Source: Thauera sp. 28 (lineage in GTDB: Bacteria > Pseudomonadota > Gammaproteobacteria > Burkholderiales > Rhodocyclaceae). Taken from it: 64,000 nucleotides of DNA. Shown in pieces: positions 1-8,368 of this stretch; the stretch's first letter is position 1, and each line of letters starts with the position of its first letter. Below the pieces are notes generated by a model that worked only from the letters and a program-made list of their open reading frames with translations, had not been told where the DNA came from and ran no database searches. Both the position numbers and the translations under genes were made by a program. Where the stretch lies: NCBI RefSeq assembly GCF_000310145.2, contig NZ_AMXA01000010.1, forward strand, positions 1 through 64,000, given 5' to 3'.

Positions 1-2747
1 CACAGTGCCTGGCGGCGGTGGCCGGCGAGGCTGGCGAGCGCGCCGGCGCCCGCCAGCCTGCGCAGCGTGCCGCCGTCGAGCCCGGTGCGCAGCGCGAGGT
101 CCTGCGTATCGGCAAAGCGGCGTTCGTGGCGCGCTGCCACGATGCGGGTGGCCGCATCCCGGCCCAGGTCATGGATCATGCGCAGCCCAAGGCGCACGGC
201 CGCTTGTGTAGCAGCTTGAGCGGCATCGGCTGTGTCCGTGCTGGCGGGCGGGACGGCTTCGAGCGTGCAGTCCCAGTCGCTGGCGCATACATCGGCCGTG
301 CGCACCTCGACGCCATGCCGGCGTGCGTCCTGGATGAGCTGCGAGGGGGAATAGAAACCCATCGGCTGGCTGTTGAGCAGGGCGGCCAGGAAGGCGGCGG
401 GCTCGAAGCACTTCATCCACGCCGAGGCGTACACCAGCAGCGCGAAGCTGGCAGCGTGCGACTCGGGAAAGCCGTAGCTGCCGAAGCCTTCGATCTGCTG
501 ACACAGGCGTTGGGCAAAGTCGGCGTCGTAGCCGTTTTTCGCCAGCCCGGCGAGGAGCTGTTCGCGATAGCGCTCGAGTTCGCCCTTGCGCCGCCAGGCG
601 CCCATCGCTCGGCGCAGCTGGTCAGCCTCGCCGCCGGTGAAGCCGGCGGCCACCACCGCCAGCTGCATCACCTGTTCCTGGAAGATCGGCACCCCGAGCG
701 TGCGCGCCAGTACGCCGCGGATCTCCGGGCGCAACCCATCCATGGGGTCCTCGCCGCGCGCGTCGCGTTCGCGCGCGTGCAGGTAGGGATGGACCATGCC
801 GCCCTGGATCGGGCCGGGGCGCACGATGGCGACCTCCACCACCAGGTCGTAGAAGCGGCGTGGCCTCAAGCGCGGCAGCATGGTCATCTGCGCGCGCGAC
901 TCGACCTGGAACACGCCGATCGAGTCGGCGCGCGACAGCATCGCGTACACCGCGGGCTGCTCGCGCGGGATGCTCGCCAGCGTCAGTGCCTGCCCGCGCC
1001 AGGCCGACACCAGGGCCAGGCCGCGGCGCAGTGCGGACAGCATGCCGAGCGCGAGCACGTCGATCTTCATCAGGCCGACGGCGTCGAGGTCGTCCTTGTC
1101 CCACTGGATCACGGTGCGTTCTGGCATGGCGGCATTCTCGACCGGCACCAGTTCGTCGAGCCGGCCGCGGGCGATGACGAAACCGCCGACATGCTGCGAC
1201 AGATGGCGCGGAAAGCCGATGAGTTCCTCGGTGAGTGCGACCAGGCGCCGGGTGACCGGACTGGTGGGGTCGAAGCCCGCTTCCTGCAGGCGCTCGGGCA
1301 GGATGCGACGGCCGTCGAACCAGTGGTGCTCGCGCGTCAGGCGCTCGATCTGCGCCTCGTCCAGGCCGAGGGCACGGCCGACGTCGCGCAGGGCGCTGCG
1401 CGCCCGGTAGCTGATTACGGTGGCAGCCAGCGCCGCGCGTTCGCGGCCGTACTTGCGGTAGATGTACTGGATGACCTCCTCGCGGCGGTCGTGCTCGAAA
1501 TCGACGTCGATGTCGGGTGGTTCGTTGCGCTCGCGCGAGATGAAGCGCTCGACCAGCATGATGCCCAATGTCGGATCGACCTCGGTGATGCCCAGAGCCC
1601 AGCACACCACCGAATTCGCCGCCGAGCCGCGGCCCTGGCACAGGATGCCCACGCTGCGGGCGAAGCGGACGATGTCATGCACGGTGAGGAAGTAGGGCTC
1701 GTAGCCGAGCTCGACGATGAGGGCGAGCTCGTACTCGATCTGCCGGCGCACCTGGGGTGGGGCAGGGTCATCGGCAGCGGCGGGCGGCAGCTCGCCCGCC
1801 GCGGGTTCGGCGACGGCGTGGCCGGCCTGTCCGCGGTAGCGCCAGCACAGCCCGCCTTCCACCAGCCGACGCAGCCAGCTCGCCGGAGTCTCGCCTGCGG
1901 GGACGAGCTCGGCCGGGTACTCGTAGCGCAGTTCGTCGAGGCTGAAGCTGCAGCGTGCGGCGACCGCGAGGGTCTCGGCGAGCAGAGCGGGGGGGTAGCG
2001 GCGGGCGAGGGTGTCGCGATCGTGCAGGCGCAGCTCCGCATTGGGGGCGAGTGCGAGTCCGGCCTCGGCGACGCTGCAGTGCAGGCGCAGCGCGGTCATC
2101 ACGTCGGCCAGTGGACGGCGCGCGGCGTCGTGCATGAGTGCGGCGCTGGCGGCGACCGCGGACACACCGGTGGTGCGAGCGATGCGGCGCAGCAGGGTGA
2201 TGCGGGCGCGGTCGCGGCCATCGAGCCGCACCGTCACCGTCAGCCAGCTGCGGCCGGGATAGCAGCGCGCCAGCCACGCGGCATCGGCCGCCAGCGCCGT
2301 GCTGGCAGCGTCAACGCCGGTGCGGGGCGGAAATGCCGCCGGCGCGACCAGCAGCGCCAGGCAGTCGGTCTGCAGCCCCTCGCGGCAGGCAGCCTCGACC
2401 ATGTTGCGGGTGAGGTGGTAGCGCCCCTTGTCTGCTGCGCGCCGGGCCTGGGTGATGAGGCGAGACAGCTGGCCATAGCCGGCGCGCGTGGCGGCCAGCA
2501 GCACGATGCAGGGGCCGTCGGCAAGTTGAAGCTCGCTGCCGATGATCAGCTGCGGCCGTGCGTCGGCAGGCAGGGCTTGCAGCGCACGGTGGGCACGTAC
2601 CACGCCCGCGAGCGAGCATTCGTCGGTGAGGGCGATGGCGGTGTAGCCGAAGGCCGCCGCCTGCGCCACGAGCTCCTCGGGGTGCGAGGCGCCGCGCTGG
2701 AAGCTGAAATTGCTGAGGCAGTGGAGTTCGGCATGTTGCGGAGTCAC
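1..2747 (-). CDS. dnaE2: Error-prone DNA polymerase DnaE2 (ImuC), 3' end outside the window
   Basis: This is a C-family DNA polymerase used for damage-induced translesion synthesis and SOS mutagenesis. About 915 residues are visible and the family is usually a little over 1000, so the C-terminus lies beyond the left edge. The N-terminus reads GTG-initiated [20 protein letters not shown], the PHP-domain opening typical of DnaE2. The polymerase catalytic region shows PDIDVDF followed by the [13 protein letters not shown] helix, and later [17 protein letters not shown]. The GTG at 2747 is chosen because the PHP start aligns there and no other in-frame start is near. A LexA box sits 7 nt upstream. 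The usual partners imuA and imuB are not upstream; the neighbour is a divergent ABC transporter. They could lie beyond the left edge or elsewhere. Confidence 0.93.
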   Translation of the reverse strand, partial: MTPQHAELHCLSNFSFQRGASHPEELVAQAAAFGYTAIALTDECSLAGVVRAHRALQALPADARPQLIIGSELQLADGPCIVLLAATRAGYGQLSRLITQARRAADKGRYHLTRNMVEAACREGLQTDCLALLVAPAAFPPRTGVDAASTALAADAAWLARCYPGRSWLTVTVRLDGRDRARITLLRRIARTTGVSAVAASAALMHDAARRPLADVMTALRLHCSVAEAGLALAPNAELRLHDRDTLARRYPPALLAETLAVAARCSFSLDELRYEYPAELVPAGETPASWLRRLVEGGLCWRYRGQAGHAVAEPAAGELPPAAADDPAPPQVRRQIEYELALIVELGYEPYFLTVHDIVRFARSVGILCQGRGSAANSVVCWALGITEVDPTLGIMLVERFISRERNEPPDIDVDFEHDRREEVIQYIYRKYGRERAALAATVISYRARSALRDVGRALGLDEAQIERLTREHHWFDGRRILPERLQEAGFDPTSPVTRRLVALTEELIGFPRHLSQHVGGFVIARGRLDELVPVENAAMPERTVIQWDKDDLDAVGLMKIDVLALGMLSALRRGLALVSAWRGQALTLASIPREQPAVYAMLSRADSIGVFQVESRAQMTMLPRLRPRRFYDLVVEVAIVRPGPIQGGMVHPYLHARERDARGEDPMDGLRPEIRGVLARTLGVPIFQEQVMQLAVVAAGFTGGEADQLRRAMGAWRRKGELERYREQLLAGLAKNGYDADFAQRLCQQIEGFGSYGFPESHAASFALLVYASAWMKCFEPAAFLAALLNSQPMGFYSPSQLIQDARRHGVEVRTADVCASDWDCTLEAVPPASTDTADAAQAATQAAVRLGLRMIHDLGRDAATRIVAARHERRFADTQDLALRTGLDGGTLRRLAGAGALASLAGHRRQAL

Positions 2748-2754
2748 AGGTTGA

Positions 2755-2770
2755 CTGTAAAAAAATACAG
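2755..2770 (-). promoter_or_regulatory. LexA (SOS) box of dnaE2
   Basis: CTGTAAAAAAATACAG fits the gamma/betaproteobacterial LexA consensus CTGT-N8-ACAG exactly. It ends 7 nt before the dnaE2 GTG, so bound LexA would cover the translation start region and block initiation or early elongation. The short distance implies a very short leader or a leaderless transcript. Confidence 0.85.
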
Positions 2771-2940
2771 CTTCAGGCGCAAGCGCGCGCCCTGCACCCA
2801 GGGCGTCGTCCGCTGGCAGCCTCGTCTTTGCTGTCGCGGAAACCGGGCGGGCCCGGTACACTCACGCGCTTTGGCCGGCGCTGTCGCAGGCCGAGTCTGC
2901 AGATCATTTTCGGGCCGATATGGCCAGCAAGGAGTTTTCG

Positions 2941-3912
2941 ATGCGCTTCGAGATGACCCGCGCCGCACTGTTCGGCGCCCTGGCACTGGCATTTGCGCTG
3001 GGCACGCCAGCCCATGCGCAGCAGAAGTCGGTGGCCATCACCGCCATCGTCGAGCATCCGGCGCTCGACGCCGTGCGCGATGGCGTCAAGCAAGGCTTGG
3101 CCGAGGCGGGTTTCGAAGAGGGCAAGAACCTCAAGTGGCAGTACCAGAGCGCGCAGGGCAACACCGGCACGGCGGCGCAGATCGCGCGCAAGTTCATCGG
3201 TGACCGCGTCGACGTCATCGTCGCCATCGCCACGCCTTCGGCCCAGGCCGTGGCTGCGGCAACGCGCAACATCCCGCTGGTGTATTCCGCAGTGACCGAC
3301 CCGGTCGCCGCCAAGCTGGTGCCGTCGCTGGCCGCATCGGGCACCAACGTCACGGGCGTGTCCGATGCGCTCGAGCTGGACAAGCAGATCGAGCTGATCA
3401 AGCGCGTGACGCCCGAGGCCAAGCGTGTCGGCATGGTCTTCAACCCGGGCGAGGCCAACTCGGTGGTGGTGCTCGAGCGCATGCGCGAACTGCTGCCCAA
3501 GTACGGCATGAGCCTGGTCGAGGCCGCCGCGCCGCGTTCGGTTGACGTCGGCTCTGCCGCGCGCAGCCTGATCGGCAAGGTCGATGTGTTCTACACCAGC
3601 ACCGACAACAACGTGGTGTCGGCCTATGAGGCCCTGGTCAAGGTCGGCATGGATGCCGGCATCCCGCTGGTGGCTGCAGACACCGACAGCGTCAAGCGTG
3701 GCGCCGTCGCCGCCTATGGCATGGACTACAAGGCGCTCGGCGTGCAGACCGGCCACATGGTGGCGCGCATCCTCAAGGGCGAGAAGCCGGGCGACATCGC
3801 CTCGGAAACCAGCAACAGGCTCGACCTCCATGTGAGCCCGGCCGCCGCCCGTCGCCAGGGCATCACGCTGTCGGAGGCGCTCATCAAGGACGCCGCCCAG
3901 GTCGTCGAGTAA
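2941..3912 (+). CDS. ABC transporter substrate-binding protein (TrpX-like)
   Basis: This is a periplasmic solute-binding protein of the ABC_sub_bind (PF04392) family, first gene of a three-gene importer. The chosen start (2941) gives a clean Sec signal peptide, MRFEMTRAALFGALALAFAL ending at AHA-QQKS, and is preceded by AAGGAG with a 6-nt spacer (2929-2934). The ATG at 2920 would put that Shine-Dalgarno inside the gene. The mature part has the two-lobed pattern of the family (SVAITAIVEHPALDAVRDGVKQ; IPLVYSAVTDPVAAKLV; TGVSD; VGMVFNPGEANSV; GMDYKALGVQTG). Relatives include the streptococcal tryptophan system TrpXYZ and many uncharacterised importers, so an amino-acid or aromatic ligand is possible but not shown here. 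Confidence 0.88.
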   Translation: MRFEMTRAALFGALALAFALGTPAHAQQKSVAITAIVEHPALDAVRDGVKQGLAEAGFEEGKNLKWQYQSAQGNTGTAAQIARKFIGDRVDVIVAIATPSAQAVAAATRNIPLVYSAVTDPVAAKLVPSLAASGTNVTGVSDALELDKQIELIKRVTPEAKRVGMVFNPGEANSVVVLERMRELLPKYGMSLVEAAAPRSVDVGSAARSLIGKVDVFYTSTDNNVVSAYEALVKVGMDAGIPLVAADTDSVKRGAVAAYGMDYKALGVQTGHMVARILKGEKPGDIASETSNRLDLHVSPAAARRQGITLSEALIKDAAQVVE

Positions 3913-4008
3913 GCGGCTGCAAGCCCGGTACGCGACTGCCGCGGTGCAGTCGCCCCGGGTGTTCGCGGCGGGGTTTCCTCGTCGCCCATCCTCAAACGGT
4001 TATTTCCC

Positions 4009-4899
4009 ATGTCGCTCTACACCTTGCTCGGGGCACTGGAGATCGGCCTGATCTTCAGCCTGGTCGCGCTGGGCGTGTACATTTCCTTCCGCCTGTTGCG
4101 CTTCCCTGACCTTACCGTCGATGGCAGCTTCCCGCTCGGCGGCGCCGTTGCCGCGACCATGATCGCAGCCGGCCAGGACCCCTTTACCGCCACCATTGCC
4201 GCCACGCTGGCAGGTGCCGCGGCTGGCATGATCACCGGCTGGCTCAATGTGCGCCTCAAGATCATGGATCTGCTCGCCAGCATTCTGATGATGATCGCGC
4301 TCTACTCGATCAACCTGCGCATCATGGGCAAGCCCAATGTGCCCTTGATCATGGAGCCGACGGTATTCAACCTGCTCCAGCCCGAGGCGCTGGTGGACTA
4401 CGTGTTCCGCCCGCTGCTGCTGGTGCTGATCGTGATCGTCGTGAAGCTGGGGCTCGATGCCTATTTCTCCACCCAGACCGGGCTGGCCATCCGCGCCACC
4501 GGTTCCAACGCGCGCATGGCGCGCGCGCAGGGCGTCAACACCGGGCTGGCGGTGCTCGCCGGCATGGCACTGTCGAACGCGCTCGTCGGCTTGGCCGGGG
4601 CGCTGTTCGCGCAGACCCAGGGCGGGGCCGACATCTCGATGGGCGTGGGCACCATCGTCATCGGCCTGGCGGCGGTGATCGTGGGCGAGAGCCTGCTGCC
4701 TTCGCGCAAGCTTTACCTGGCGACGATCGCGGTCATCGTCGGCGCCATCGTGTATCGCTTCTTCATCGCGGTCGCGCTCAACTCCGACTTCATCGGCCTG
4801 CAGGCGCAGGACCTCAACCTCGTCACCGCGTTGCTCGTCACCGTCGCGCTCGTGGTGCCCAGGCTGCGTGCCCACTGGTCCGGCAGGAAGGGAGGCTGA
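4009..4899 (+). CDS. ABC transporter permease (TrpY-like)
   Basis: This 296-residue inner-membrane permease belongs to the branched-chain-amino-acid-type permease family (BPD_transp_2). Hydrophobic helices run through the whole length, starting IGLIFSLVALGVYISFRLLR, with the family hallmark FPDLTVDGSFPLGGAV near residues 31-46. It lies 96 nt after the binding protein and its stop is 1 nt from the ATPase start, so the three genes form one importer operon. No strong Shine-Dalgarno is visible before the ATG at 4009, but no better start exists before the first helix. The substrate is unknown. Confidence 0.88.
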   Translation: MSLYTLLGALEIGLIFSLVALGVYISFRLLRFPDLTVDGSFPLGGAVAATMIAAGQDPFTATIAATLAGAAAGMITGWLNVRLKIMDLLASILMMIALYSINLRIMGKPNVPLIMEPTVFNLLQPEALVDYVFRPLLLVLIVIVVKLGLDAYFSTQTGLAIRATGSNARMARAQGVNTGLAVLAGMALSNALVGLAGALFAQTQGGADISMGVGTIVIGLAAVIVGESLLPSRKLYLATIAVIVGAIVYRFFIAVALNSDFIGLQAQDLNLVTALLVTVALVVPRLRAHWSGRKGG

Positions 4900-4900
4900 C

Positions 4901-5695
4901 ATGCTCAACGTTCAGGATCTGCGCCTGACCTTCAACCCCGGTACGCCGATCGAGACCCAGGCCCTGCGCGGCATGTCGCTCGAGATCCCGACCGGGCAGT
5001 TCGTCACCGTCATCGGCTCCAACGGCGCTGGCAAGTCGACCTTCCTCAACGCCGTCTCCGGCGAGCAGAAGGTCGACAGTGGCAGGATCGAGATCGACGG
5101 CATCGACATGACCCGGCAGCCGGTGTGGGCGCGGGCGCGCCACGTCGCCCGCGTGTTTCAGGATCCGCTCGCGGGCACCTGCGAGGACCTGACCATCGAG
5201 GAGAACATGGCGCTCGCCAGCATGCGCGGCGAGCGTCGCGGCTTCTCGTTTGCCGTCAAGCCGGCGCTGCGCGAGGAGTTTCGCGCTCAGCTCTCGACCC
5301 TTGGCCTCGGCCTGGAGAGCCGCCTGTCCGATCGCATCGGCCTGCTCTCCGGCGGCCAGCGCCAGGCAGTGAGCCTGCTGATGGCGGCGCTGCGGCCGTC
5401 GCGCCTGCTGCTGCTCGACGAGCACACCGCAGCGCTCGATCCGCGCACCGCGGCCTTCGTGCTCGAGCTCACCGTGCGCATCGTCGCCGAGCACAAGCTC
5501 ACCACGATGATGGTCACGCACTCCATGCGCCAGGCGCTCGACGTCGGCCAGCGCACAGTGATGCTGCATCAGGGCAGGGTAGTGCTCGACGTGGCGGGCG
5601 AGGAGCGCGAGGGCCTTGACGTGCATCACCTGCTGGCGATGTTCGAGAAGGTGCGCGGCGAGGAAATCGACGACGACAAGCTGTTGCTGAGCTGA
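4901..5695 (+). CDS. ABC transporter ATP-binding protein (TrpZ-like)
   Basis: This 264-residue cytoplasmic ATPase energises the importer encoded just upstream. It shows Walker A GSNGAGKST (about residues 38-46), signature LSGGQRQAVSLL, Walker B RLLLLDEHTAALD and the switch histidine in VTHSM. The start at 4901 has GGGAGG 5 nt upstream and a 1-nt gap to the permease stop. The upstream ATG at 4868 would lie inside the permease and is rejected. The C-terminus (LAMFEKVRGEEIDDDKLLLS) is typical of this subfamily. Confidence 0.9.
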   Translation: MLNVQDLRLTFNPGTPIETQALRGMSLEIPTGQFVTVIGSNGAGKSTFLNAVSGEQKVDSGRIEIDGIDMTRQPVWARARHVARVFQDPLAGTCEDLTIEENMALASMRGERRGFSFAVKPALREEFRAQLSTLGLGLESRLSDRIGLLSGGQRQAVSLLMAALRPSRLLLLDEHTAALDPRTAAFVLELTVRIVAEHKLTTMMVTHSMRQALDVGQRTVMLHQGRVVLDVAGEEREGLDVHHLLAMFEKVRGEEIDDDKLLLS

Positions 5696-5718
5696 ACGCC
5701 TGCACGGATGCCGATGCC

Positions 5719-5877
5719 CGAAAGGCTCGCGACTTGCGTCGCGCCTACGGCACCCCGCGGCGCGCATCGCCCCCATGTGGGAGCGGCGCGAGCCGCGAGG
5801 GGTTGAAGGCGATGGGGCTTGAGGGCGGCCGCGAAAGGCTCGCGACTTGCGTCGCGCCTACGGCACCCCGCGGCGCG
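5719..5877. repeat. REP-like repeat cluster upstream of gltX
   Basis: An identical 46-nt unit occurs at 5719-5764 and 5832-5877 in direct orientation. Each copy contains GCGACTTGCGTCGC, a 5-bp stem with a TTGC loop. Between them, about 5775-5798, is a related hairpin, GGAGCGGCGCGAGCCGC. This arrangement is typical of extragenic palindromic (REP/REPIN) elements. It fills most of the 233-nt gap between the ABC transporter and gltX, and could affect mRNA decay or gyrase binding. No transposase is nearby. Confidence 0.75.
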
Positions 5878-5928
5878 GCAATCGCTTAGAATCCGCGCTT
5901 CGCTCAAGCATCCAGTTTCCTTTTCGCC

Positions 5929-7341
5929 ATGTCCCAAGCCATTGCCTCCCGTCCTGTCCGCACCCGCTTCGCACCCAGCCCGACTGGCTACCTGCACATT
6001 GGTGGCGCGCGTACCGCGCTGTTCTCCTGGGCTTTTGCCCGTCGCCATGGCGGAACCTTCGTCCTCCGCATCGAGGACACCGACGTTGCCCGCTCGACGC
6101 CGGAGGCGGTGCAGGCCATCCTCGACGGTATGGACTGGCTGGGCCTGGCGCATGACGAAGGTCCGTTCTATCAGATGCAGCGCATGGACCGGTACAAGGA
6201 GGTCATCGGCCAGATGCTGGCCGCCGGCACCGCCTACCACTGCTACATGTCGTCCGAGGAACTCGACGCTATCCGCGAGGCGCAGCGCGCCCGCGGCGAG
6301 AAGCCGCGCTATGACGGGCGCTGGCGCCCCGAGGCGGGCAAGGCCCTGGCGCAGCCGCCCGAAGGCGTGCAGCCGGTGGTGCGCTTCCGCAATCCGACCG
6401 ATGGCGTGGTGGCGTGGGACGATCTCGTCAAGGGGCGCATCGAGATCGCCAACGCCGAGATGGACGACTTCATCATCGCGCGTGCCGACGGCACGCCGAC
6501 CTACAACTTCTGCGTGGTGGTGGACGACTGGGACATGGGCATCACCCATGTCATCCGTGGCGACGACCACGTGAACAACACCCCGCGCCAGATCAACGTG
6601 CTGCGCGCGCTCGGCGCCGAGGTGCCGCTCTACGCCCACCTGTCGATGATCCTGGGCGATGATGGCACCAAGCTCTCCAAGCGCCACGGTGCGGTGAGCG
6701 TGATGCAGTATGACGACGACGGCTACCTGCCCGAAGCCGTGATCAACTATCTGGCGCGCCTGGGCTGGAGCCATGGTGACGACGAGGTCTTCAGCCGTGA
6801 TCAGTTCGTCGAATGGTTCGATCTCGACCATATCACCCCCTCGGCGGCGCAGTTCAATACCGAGAAGCTGAACTGGCTCAACGCGCAGTACATCAAGAAG
6901 GCGGATGACGGCTTTCTCGCTGCCGAAGTTGCCAACCGCCTCGCTCGTCGCGGTGTCAATCCCGAGACCGGGGTGGCGCTCGAGGCCGTGGTGGCGCTGT
7001 ACAAGGACCGTGTCGCCAATCTCAACGAACTGGCGGACTCGGCCGAGCTGTTCGTGGCCGATGTTCATCCTGCACCCGAGGTGATCGGGCAGCACCTGAC
7101 CGACGCTGCGCGTGCTGCGCTGGTCAGCCTGCGTGCCCGCCTTGCCGGCACCGACTGGAACAAGGCTGCGCTGTCGCAGGCGATCAAGGACACGATGGCC
7201 GAGCATGGCCTGAAGATGCCGCAGGTGGCCATTCCGCTGCGGGTGGCCGTGCTGGGCGTGCCGCAGACGCCGTCGATCGATGCGGTGCTCGAAGTGCTTG
7301 GCCGCGAGCGCGTGCTGGCGCGCCTGGACCGCCATCTGTGA
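5929..7341 (+). CDS. gltX: Glutamyl-tRNA synthetase
   Basis: This class I aminoacyl-tRNA synthetase charges tRNA-Glu in the cytoplasm. At 470 residues it is normal length for the bacterial enzyme. The N-terminus carries [20 protein letters not shown], which includes the HIGH-equivalent HIGG, and the KMSKS-equivalent is [14 protein letters not shown] near residue 245. The glutamate/tRNA-binding segment [11 protein letters not shown] and the all-alpha anticodon-binding C-terminal part follow. It is a single gene, separated from the ABC operon by the REP cluster and convergent with the HPP gene. Confidence 0.97.
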   Translation: MSQAIASRPVRTRFAPSPTGYLHIGGARTALFSWAFARRHGGTFVLRIEDTDVARSTPEAVQAILDGMDWLGLAHDEGPFYQMQRMDRYKEVIGQMLAAGTAYHCYMSSEELDAIREAQRARGEKPRYDGRWRPEAGKALAQPPEGVQPVVRFRNPTDGVVAWDDLVKGRIEIANAEMDDFIIARADGTPTYNFCVVVDDWDMGITHVIRGDDHVNNTPRQINVLRALGAEVPLYAHLSMILGDDGTKLSKRHGAVSVMQYDDDGYLPEAVINYLARLGWSHGDDEVFSRDQFVEWFDLDHITPSAAQFNTEKLNWLNAQYIKKADDGFLAAEVANRLARRGVNPETGVALEAVVALYKDRVANLNELADSAELFVADVHPAPEVIGQHLTDAARAALVSLRARLAGTDWNKAALSQAIKDTMAEHGLKMPQVAIPLRVAVLGVPQTPSIDAVLEVLGRERVLARLDRHL

Positions 7342-7374
7342 CCGAGGCTTTCCGCGGCGGTTGAGCGTCGCGCT

Positions 7375-8328
7375 TCAGCGCTGCTGGCGGCGGGGGCGAA
7401 ACTCGCTGCCGACCCAGCGCGCGAACTCGATTCTGGTGCAGCGGCCGGTACGATCCAGGCCGCGTCCGGCGACGACCCGATAGATGACGATGTCTTCGTC
7501 CGGGTTTGCCGAGCGGTGCTCGTCGATGATCTGGCGCACGGACCATTGTTGTCCCGGGCGGTCGTTGCAGTAGAAGTGACCGGCCTTCACCTGGGGCAGT
7601 CTGCTGTCGGCGCTGGATTGCGCGATTGCGAGCGCGCGGTGGACGACCTGGCGAAGTTCGTCCGTGCCGACGTCCAGCACGACATTGAGCTCGTCCATTG
7701 CCTTGCGTACATGTTCGTCGCCGGGCAGTGGGTAGCCGCCACCGCCACGCCCAGGGGGCAGCGGTGCGTAGTGGGTGAGGCTGGCCGGATAGCGCCGCCA
7801 GGGGAAGGGATAGTTGAAGAGGATGGCGGTTGCGCCCAGGATCAGGCAGTTCAGGCCGACCGGATAGAGGGCATAGGCAAAGCCGAGGTCGTGGATCGCC
7901 GGGCCGCCGACGACTGCAGCCAGTGCGGTCGCACCGCCGGGCGGATGTATGCAGCGTGCCAGGTGCATGACACCGATCGCGCCGCCCACCGCTGCCGCGC
8001 CGGCCAGCGTCGGGTCGGGGATGATGAGCTGGCTGAGCACGCCGACCAGTGCCGACAGCATGTTTCCGGCCAGCAGGGGCCAGGGCTGCGCGAACTGGCT
8101 GTGCGGCGCGGCGAACACGATCACCGCAGCAGCGCCGAGCGAGGGCACCACGAACACGGCCGCCTCGCTGCCCACCATGCCCTGCGTGAGCGCGACCACG
8201 ATCGCGATTCCGAGCAGGCCTCCGAGACTTGCCACCCAGGGCTCGCCGCCATGCTGGCTGCTGTGTGGAATGCCTGCGAGCTCGTGCATGCGCTCGCGTA
8301 TGGCGGTCAGTCTTCGTGTCGATGACAT
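7375..8328 (-). CDS. HPP family integral membrane protein, candidate nitrite transporter
   Basis: This 317-residue protein has an N-terminal HPP domain (PF04982) with about four or five membrane helices over residues 25-175. It includes the family signature HPPGGATALAAVVG, preceded by MHLARCI. The roughly 120-residue C-terminal part (from about residue 200) is soluble and not recognised. HPP proteins of chloroplasts and cyanobacteria have been linked to nitrite transport. Here the gene is the third in a minus-strand run after nirS and a Crp-PilJ regulator, 40 nt from the latter, which supports a role in nitrite movement. The transport function is inferred from family and context, not from catalytic residues. 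Confidence 0.8.
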   Translation of the reverse strand: MSSTRRLTAIRERMHELAGIPHSSQHGGEPWVASLGGLLGIAIVVALTQGMVGSEAAVFVVPSLGAAAVIVFAAPHSQFAQPWPLLAGNMLSALVGVLSQLIIPDPTLAGAAAVGGAIGVMHLARCIHPPGGATALAAVVGGPAIHDLGFAYALYPVGLNCLILGATAILFNYPFPWRRYPASLTHYAPLPPGRGGGGYPLPGDEHVRKAMDELNVVLDVGTDELRQVVHRALAIAQSSADSRLPQVKAGHFYCNDRPGQQWSVRQIIDEHRSANPDEDIVIYRVVAGRGLDRTGRCTRIEFARWVGSEFRPRRQQR

Positions 8329-8368
8329 TGCTGCTTGGTGGTGTCGGTGATCGGTTTTTCGCCCGGTT

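Noticed and set aside
18-3203. Very long open frame on the plus strand across the dnaE2 region
   Set aside because: It is antisense to dnaE2, has low-complexity Arg/Ala/Gly composition with no family motif, and runs into the ABC binding protein gene. It is a high-GC shadow frame.
5696-5928. Possible CRISPR array because of direct repeats
   Set aside because: There are only two copies, with a spacer that itself carries a related hairpin, and no cas genes; the pattern fits REP elements.
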